A stretch of DNA of 64,000 bases from Alphaproteobacteria bacterium UBA6178. GTDB taxonomy: Bacteria > Pseudomonadota > Alphaproteobacteria > Rickettsiales > UBA3002. Both the position numbers and the translations under genes were made by a program. Below the pieces are notes generated by a model. It did not search any database and was not told where the DNA came from. It saw nothing but the letters and a program-made list of their open reading frames with translations. Positions 60,260 through 64,000 of the stretch are shown here, one piece after another (within the stretch, counting starts at the first letter, position 1; each line of letters starts with the position of its first letter). Where the stretch lies: NCBI GenBank assembly GCA_002422205.1, contig DITS01000033.1, forward strand, positions 6,396-70,395, given 5' to 3'.

Positions 60260-61102
60260 ATGAGAATGATCCCGTGGTGGACGCGTATTGGCATAATAGT
60301 ATTGTGCGGGGTGATGGCATGGATGCTGACGGGCTGCAGCGGCGATGCGCCATCGGATGATGCGGATGATGACGAGCTGATGTCGGATAAAAACGAGCCG
60401 GTGGATGTGCTGTATAATAAAGCGCTCACCAGTTTTGAAACGGGAGATTACAAGCAAGCGATCGAGCAGTTTGAAGAGGTGGAGCGGCAGCATCCTTATT
60501 CGGAATGGGCGAAAAAATCCCAGGTGATGGCGGCGTATGCGGCGTATCGCGGGCAGGAATATGATGAAGCGGCGGTGATTTTAGAGCGGTTTGTGAAGCT
60601 GCATCCGAATAATGAACATACGCCTTATGCCTATTATTTGCGTGCGCTGTGTTATTATGATCAGATTTCCGATGTGGGCCGTGATCAGAAAATGACGCGT
60701 GATGCACGGCAGGCTTTGCGTGAGGTGGTGTCGCGTTTTCCGAATACCGATTATGCACGCGATGCCAAGATTAAGCTGGACCTGACCGAGGATCATCTGG
60801 CGGGCAAGGAAATGCAGGTGGGGCGCTATTATTTGCAGCGGCAGGAATGGCTGGCGGCGATCAATCGTTTTACCTATGTGCTCGATAATCACCAGACCAC
60901 CAGCCATGTGCCGGAAGCGCTGCATCGTCTGGTGGAAGCGTATTTGCAGCTGGGCGTGAAGGATGAGGCGACGAAATATGCGTCGGTGCTGGGGCATAAT
61001 TATCCGGGTAGCGAGTGGTATCAGTATAGTTACCAGATGCTGCATGGCGAGGTGAACCCTGAGAATAAAAACACGGGTGGCGGTTGGCTCAATCCGTTTT
61101 AA
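60260..61102 (+). CDS. bamD: Outer-membrane assembly lipoprotein BamD
   Basis: 280 residues. A lipoprotein signal ends in M-L-T-G-C with Cys26 lipidated, then an acidic linker and TPR-like repeats (V-L-Y-N-K-A-L-T-S-F-E-T-G-D-Y-K-Q-A-I-E-Q-F-E-E-V-E). BamD supports BamA in inserting beta-barrel proteins. The start at 60260 follows AAGGAG; upstream in-frame Met at 60215 precedes the promoter -10. Confidence 0.94.
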   Translation: MRMIPWWTRIGIIVLCGVMAWMLTGCSGDAPSDDADDDELMSDKNEPVDVLYNKALTSFETGDYKQAIEQFEEVERQHPYSEWAKKSQVMAAYAAYRGQEYDEAAVILERFVKLHPNNEHTPYAYYLRALCYYDQISDVGRDQKMTRDARQALREVVSRFPNTDYARDAKIKLDLTEDHLAGKEMQVGRYYLQRQEWLAAINRFTYVLDNHQTTSHVPEALHRLVEAYLQLGVKDEATKYASVLGHNYPGSEWYQYSYQMLHGEVNPENKNTGGGWLNPF

Positions 61103-61132
61103 CTGATGCCCTCGATGTGAGGTAAGGACGCG

Positions 61133-62800
61133 ATGCTCAAACAATTATCAATTCGCAATATTGTGCTGATTTCGGCGTGCGACATTCCGTTTGAAGACGG
61201 GTTGTGCGTGCTGACGGGCGAGACCGGTGCGGGCAAATCGATTCTGCTGGATGCGCTGGGGCTTGCGCTGGGTGAGCGCGGTGATTCGGGCTTGCTACGC
61301 GACGGCGAAGAGCAGGCGAGTGTGACGGCGGAATTTCATTTGGTGCCGAAAAGCACCACACATGGTGTGTTGTCCGATTTGGGGCTAGAGGCGGATGATG
61401 TGCTGGTGATTCGGCGCATTATTGGTGCGGATGGTAAGAGTCGTTGTTTTGTTAATGATCAGCCGGTGAGTGTGACGGGGCTGAAGCGTATCGGCGAAAC
61501 GCTGGTGGAGGTGCATGGGCAGCATGATCAGCGCGGGCTGCTGGATATGCGCACGCATCTGGATTTGCTCGATGCCTATGGGCGGCTGGAAGCGCAGCGC
61601 GCGGAAGTATCGATGTTGTATGAGCGCTGGGCTGAGAAGCGCGATGCGTTGCGCCGCTTGCGAGAAAGCATTGTGGAGTCGCAGCGTGAGCAGGACTATT
61701 TGCAGCATATGTGCGGCGAGCTGCGCACACTGGCGGTGGAAGAAGGCGAAGAAGCGCGGCTTGCCGATCAACGCGCCACAATGATGCAAAGCGAAAAACT
61801 TGCGGATACGATACAGGATTGTTTGCGCGAATTGCAGCATGATGTGGCGGTGGATGCGGCGCTGCGTACGGCGCAACGGATTTTAACGCGTTCGTCGCAG
61901 GCGATGTCGGTGCCGTTTCAGCAAGCGGTGGATGCACTGGAGCGCGCGCAGCTGGAAGTGCAGGAAGCGGTGGGGCATTTAGAGCAGATTGCACAAGACA
62001 GTGCCTATGATCCGCACAAGCTCGAATCGATGGAAGAGCGGCTATTTGCGATTAAAGCGGCGGCGCGTAAATATAATATTGCCGCCGATGACATTCCGAA
62101 ATTGCTGCATGAGGTGGAAGATAAATTATCGACGATTGATAATCAGCAGCAGCGCATTGGCGAGATGGAAAGCGACATGAAAACGGCGCGCGATGTGTAT
62201 TTGAGTGCAGCACAGAGCTTATCCGATGCACGTGGTGCGGCGGCGCAGCGATTGCAACGGGCGCTGATAAAAGAGTTGGGGCCGCTAAAAATGGGGCGCT
62301 GCCGTTTTCGGGTGGTGCAGGAAGAGCTAGGTGAAGACCAATGGAATGCACGCGGCACCGATGCGGTGCGGTTTGAGGCGGCAACCAATGTGGGGCAAAA
62401 TTATGCGCCGCTGCACAAGATCGCATCGGGCGGGGAATTGTCGCGCTTTATGCTGGCGCTGAAAGTGGTGCTGGCGAGCTTGAAATCGACGCCGACGCTG
62501 ATTTTTGATGAGATTGATACCGGCACGGGCGGGGCGGTGGCCGATGCGATTGGTGCTCGGCTGGCGCTGCTGTCGGACAGTGCACAGGTGCTGGTGGTGA
62601 CGCATTTGCCGCAAGTGGCGGCACGCGGCACGCATCATTTATACATCGAAAAAAGTGACAGCAAAAAAGCGACCAACACGACCGTGACAGTGCTGGATGT
62701 GGCGGCACGCAAAGAAGAGCTGGCGCGGATGCTGGCGGGTGCAGAAGTGACCGATGAGGCGAGAGGCGCAGCATCGAAACTGATGGAAGCCGCGGGGTGA
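61133..62800 (+). CDS. recN: DNA repair protein RecN
   Basis: 555 residues, SMC-like ATPase. Walker A G-E-T-G-A-G-K-S (Lys35) follows I-R-N-I-V-L-I; V-E-V-H-G-Q-H-D-Q-R is the RecN signature; a long coiled coil occupies the centre; A-S-G-G-E-L-S-R-F-M-L-A and I-F-D-E-I-D-T-G form the signature and Walker B. It acts in double-strand break repair. Its TGA overlaps the ligA ATG. Confidence 0.95.
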   Translation: MLKQLSIRNIVLISACDIPFEDGLCVLTGETGAGKSILLDALGLALGERGDSGLLRDGEEQASVTAEFHLVPKSTTHGVLSDLGLEADDVLVIRRIIGADGKSRCFVNDQPVSVTGLKRIGETLVEVHGQHDQRGLLDMRTHLDLLDAYGRLEAQRAEVSMLYERWAEKRDALRRLRESIVESQREQDYLQHMCGELRTLAVEEGEEARLADQRATMMQSEKLADTIQDCLRELQHDVAVDAALRTAQRILTRSSQAMSVPFQQAVDALERAQLEVQEAVGHLEQIAQDSAYDPHKLESMEERLFAIKAAARKYNIAADDIPKLLHEVEDKLSTIDNQQQRIGEMESDMKTARDVYLSAAQSLSDARGAAAQRLQRALIKELGPLKMGRCRFRVVQEELGEDQWNARGTDAVRFEAATNVGQNYAPLHKIASGGELSRFMLALKVVLASLKSTPTLIFDEIDTGTGGAVADAIGARLALLSDSAQVLVVTHLPQVAARGTHHLYIEKSDSKKATNTTVTVLDVAARKEELARMLAGAEVTDEARGAASKLMEAAG

Positions 62801-64000
62801 TGTCAGAGTCGAGAGTCGAGAGTCGAGAGGTGGCGCAAGCGGAACATGCGCGGCTGGCTGAGTTGATTCGGTATCATGACAAGCGCTATTACCAGCAGGA
62901 CGACCCGGAGATTTCCGATGCGGAATATGACGCGTTGCGCCGTGCGCTGGAAGCGCTGGAGGCGCAGTATCCCGAACTAACCACGCCTGATTCGCCGACG
63001 CAAACAGTGGGCGCGGCGCCGGCGGAGGGGTTCAAAAAAATCAAACATGCCGTGCCGATGCTGTCGCTCGCCAATGCGTTCAGCGAAGAAGATGTGCGGG
63101 ATTTTGTGGAGGGCATCAGGAAGTTTTTGAAGCTGGATAGCGATGAGCCTGTAAGGTTAGCTGTAGAGCTTAAAATTGACGGCCTATCTTTTTCTGCGCG
63201 CTATGAAAAGGGACAGCTTGTTTACGCAGCAACACGCGGTGATGGAGAGGTGGGTGAAGATATCACCGAAAATATCAGGCAGCTTAAAGATTTTCCGCAG
63301 CAGCTGATAGGAAGCGACTGGCCGGATGTACTTGAGGTGCGAGGTGAAGTTTATATGGATAGAAAGAACTTTGCTCTACTAAATGAAGCCCAATTGAAAA
63401 ACGGTGGAAAGCTCTACGCGAATCCTAGAAACGCAGCAGCTGGTAGTTTGCGGCAATTGGATCCGAGCGTAACAGCTAACAGAAATCTTCATTACTCTGT
63501 TTATGGATGGGGTGAAATAAGTGAAGGATATGATACCGGCAATAGTCATTTGGATTTTCTTGGTCGATTAAGTCGCGGCGGTAAAGGCTTTGTGATTGAG
63601 GCTTGGGATATATTGGATTCGCTAGATGGAGTGATGAAGAAATACCAAGAGACAATGGAGTTGCGTGAGCAATTAAAGCTCGAATTGGAAATAGACGGAT
63701 TAGTCTACAAAGTCGATCGCCTCGATTGGCAGGAGCGGCTCGGCAAGGTGGCACGGACACCGCGATGGGCGATTGCGCATAAATTTCCCGCTGAGCAGGC
63801 CATCACACGCATAGAGGCGATTGAGATTCAGGTCGGGCGCACGGGCACGCTGACGCCGGTGGCGCGGCTGTCGCCTATCACCGTAGGCGGCGTGGTGGTG
63901 AGTAATGCGACGCTGCACAATGCCGATGAGATTGCGCGCAAAGATATTCGCGTTGGCGATGCGGTGACGATTCAACGCGCGGGCGATGTGATCCCGCAGG
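62800..64000 (+). CDS. ligA: NAD-dependent DNA ligase LigA (partial, 3' end outside window)
   Basis: About 400 residues are visible. The Ia domain (Y-H-D-K-R-Y-Y-Q-Q-D-D-P-E-I-S-D-A-E-Y-D) binds NMN, the adenylation domain has the catalytic Lys in L-K-I-D-G, then A-T-R-G-D-G-E-V-G-E-D-I-T-E-N and L-E-I-D-G-L-V-Y-K-V, followed by the OB fold (T-G-T-L-T-P-V-A-R). The start ATG overlaps the recN stop, and codons 3-9 are a GAGTCGA heptad array. The stretch of about 63112-63715 uses AGA/AGG and other codons rare in the flanks. Confidence 0.95.
   Translation, partial: MSESRVESREVAQAEHARLAELIRYHDKRYYQQDDPEISDAEYDALRRALEALEAQYPELTTPDSPTQTVGAAPAEGFKKIKHAVPMLSLANAFSEEDVRDFVEGIRKFLKLDSDEPVRLAVELKIDGLSFSARYEKGQLVYAATRGDGEVGEDITENIRQLKDFPQQLIGSDWPDVLEVRGEVYMDRKNFALLNEAQLKNGGKLYANPRNAAAGSLRQLDPSVTANRNLHYSVYGWGEISEGYDTGNSHLDFLGRLSRGGKGFVIEAWDILDSLDGVMKKYQETMELREQLKLELEIDGLVYKVDRLDWQERLGKVARTPRWAIAHKFPAEQAITRIEAIEIQVGRTGTLTPVARLSPITVGGVVVSNATLHNADEIARKDIRVGDAVTIQRAGDVIPQ
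62806..62826. repeat. Heptad array at the 5' end of ligA
   Basis: Three GAGTCGA units (7-bp period) are translated as the first residues after the start codon. Confidence 0.85.

Overview
The window is 64 kb of an alphaproteobacterial chromosome with a Gram-negative cell plan. Evidence for this is the complete mraZ-to-ftsZ division and cell-wall cluster in alphaproteobacterial order followed by lpxC, bamD, recN and ligA, together with Usg, a DUF1476 (ATP synthase inhibitor zeta type) protein, CHCC zinc-finger and HIG1-domain proteins, etfBA and a citramalate synthase. I cannot place it below class level. Housekeeping genes are moderately GC-rich; many orphan genes between them are visibly more AT-rich.

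Layout: 1-4.8 kb carries partial ygfZ, a glycosyltransferase, usg, a lipoprotein lysophospholipase-like hydrolase, a lytic transglycosylase and two small respiratory-type proteins. 5-16.9 kb carries etfBA, nadE, gltX, cysS, cimA and trmJ, each separated by an orphan gene. 17-19.5 kb holds two operons of glycine-rich membrane proteins. 19.7-30 kb holds rpsD, grxD, bolA, a tandem pair of methyltransferases and purL, purQ, purS and purC. 30-37 kb holds DUF1476, two prepilin-like proteins, a TerB/J-domain protein, an EamA transporter, two paralogous orphans and an amidase. rnpB lies at 37.0-37.5 kb. 38.4-60 kb is the dcw cluster and lpxC, and 60-64 kb holds bamD, recN and partial ligA.

The main unexplained signal is regulatory. 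Nine transcription units of unknown proteins are preceded by direct repeats of a TGTCAT/CTTCAT-like heptamer with an exact 11-bp period and an A-rich 4-bp spacer. This is the layout of a site for a PhoB/OmpR-family response regulator. I saw no clear copy driving an identified housekeeping gene, although the sites upstream of trmJ and the amidase overlap those genes' start codons. The units encode at least eleven orphan proteins and look like a scattered, co-regulated accessory regulon. Three other promoters carry a TTAA-N7-TTAA (CtrA-type) site.

The second signal is repeats. The genome carries (i) 7-bp-period tandem arrays with a different heptamer at each locus, often folded as inverted repeats, and (ii) several families of small palindromes. 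Members of both classes sit in frame inside essential genes (ygfZ, nadE, cysS, trmJ, the 5' end of ligA), and a related repeat appears to expand a peripheral helix of RNase P RNA.
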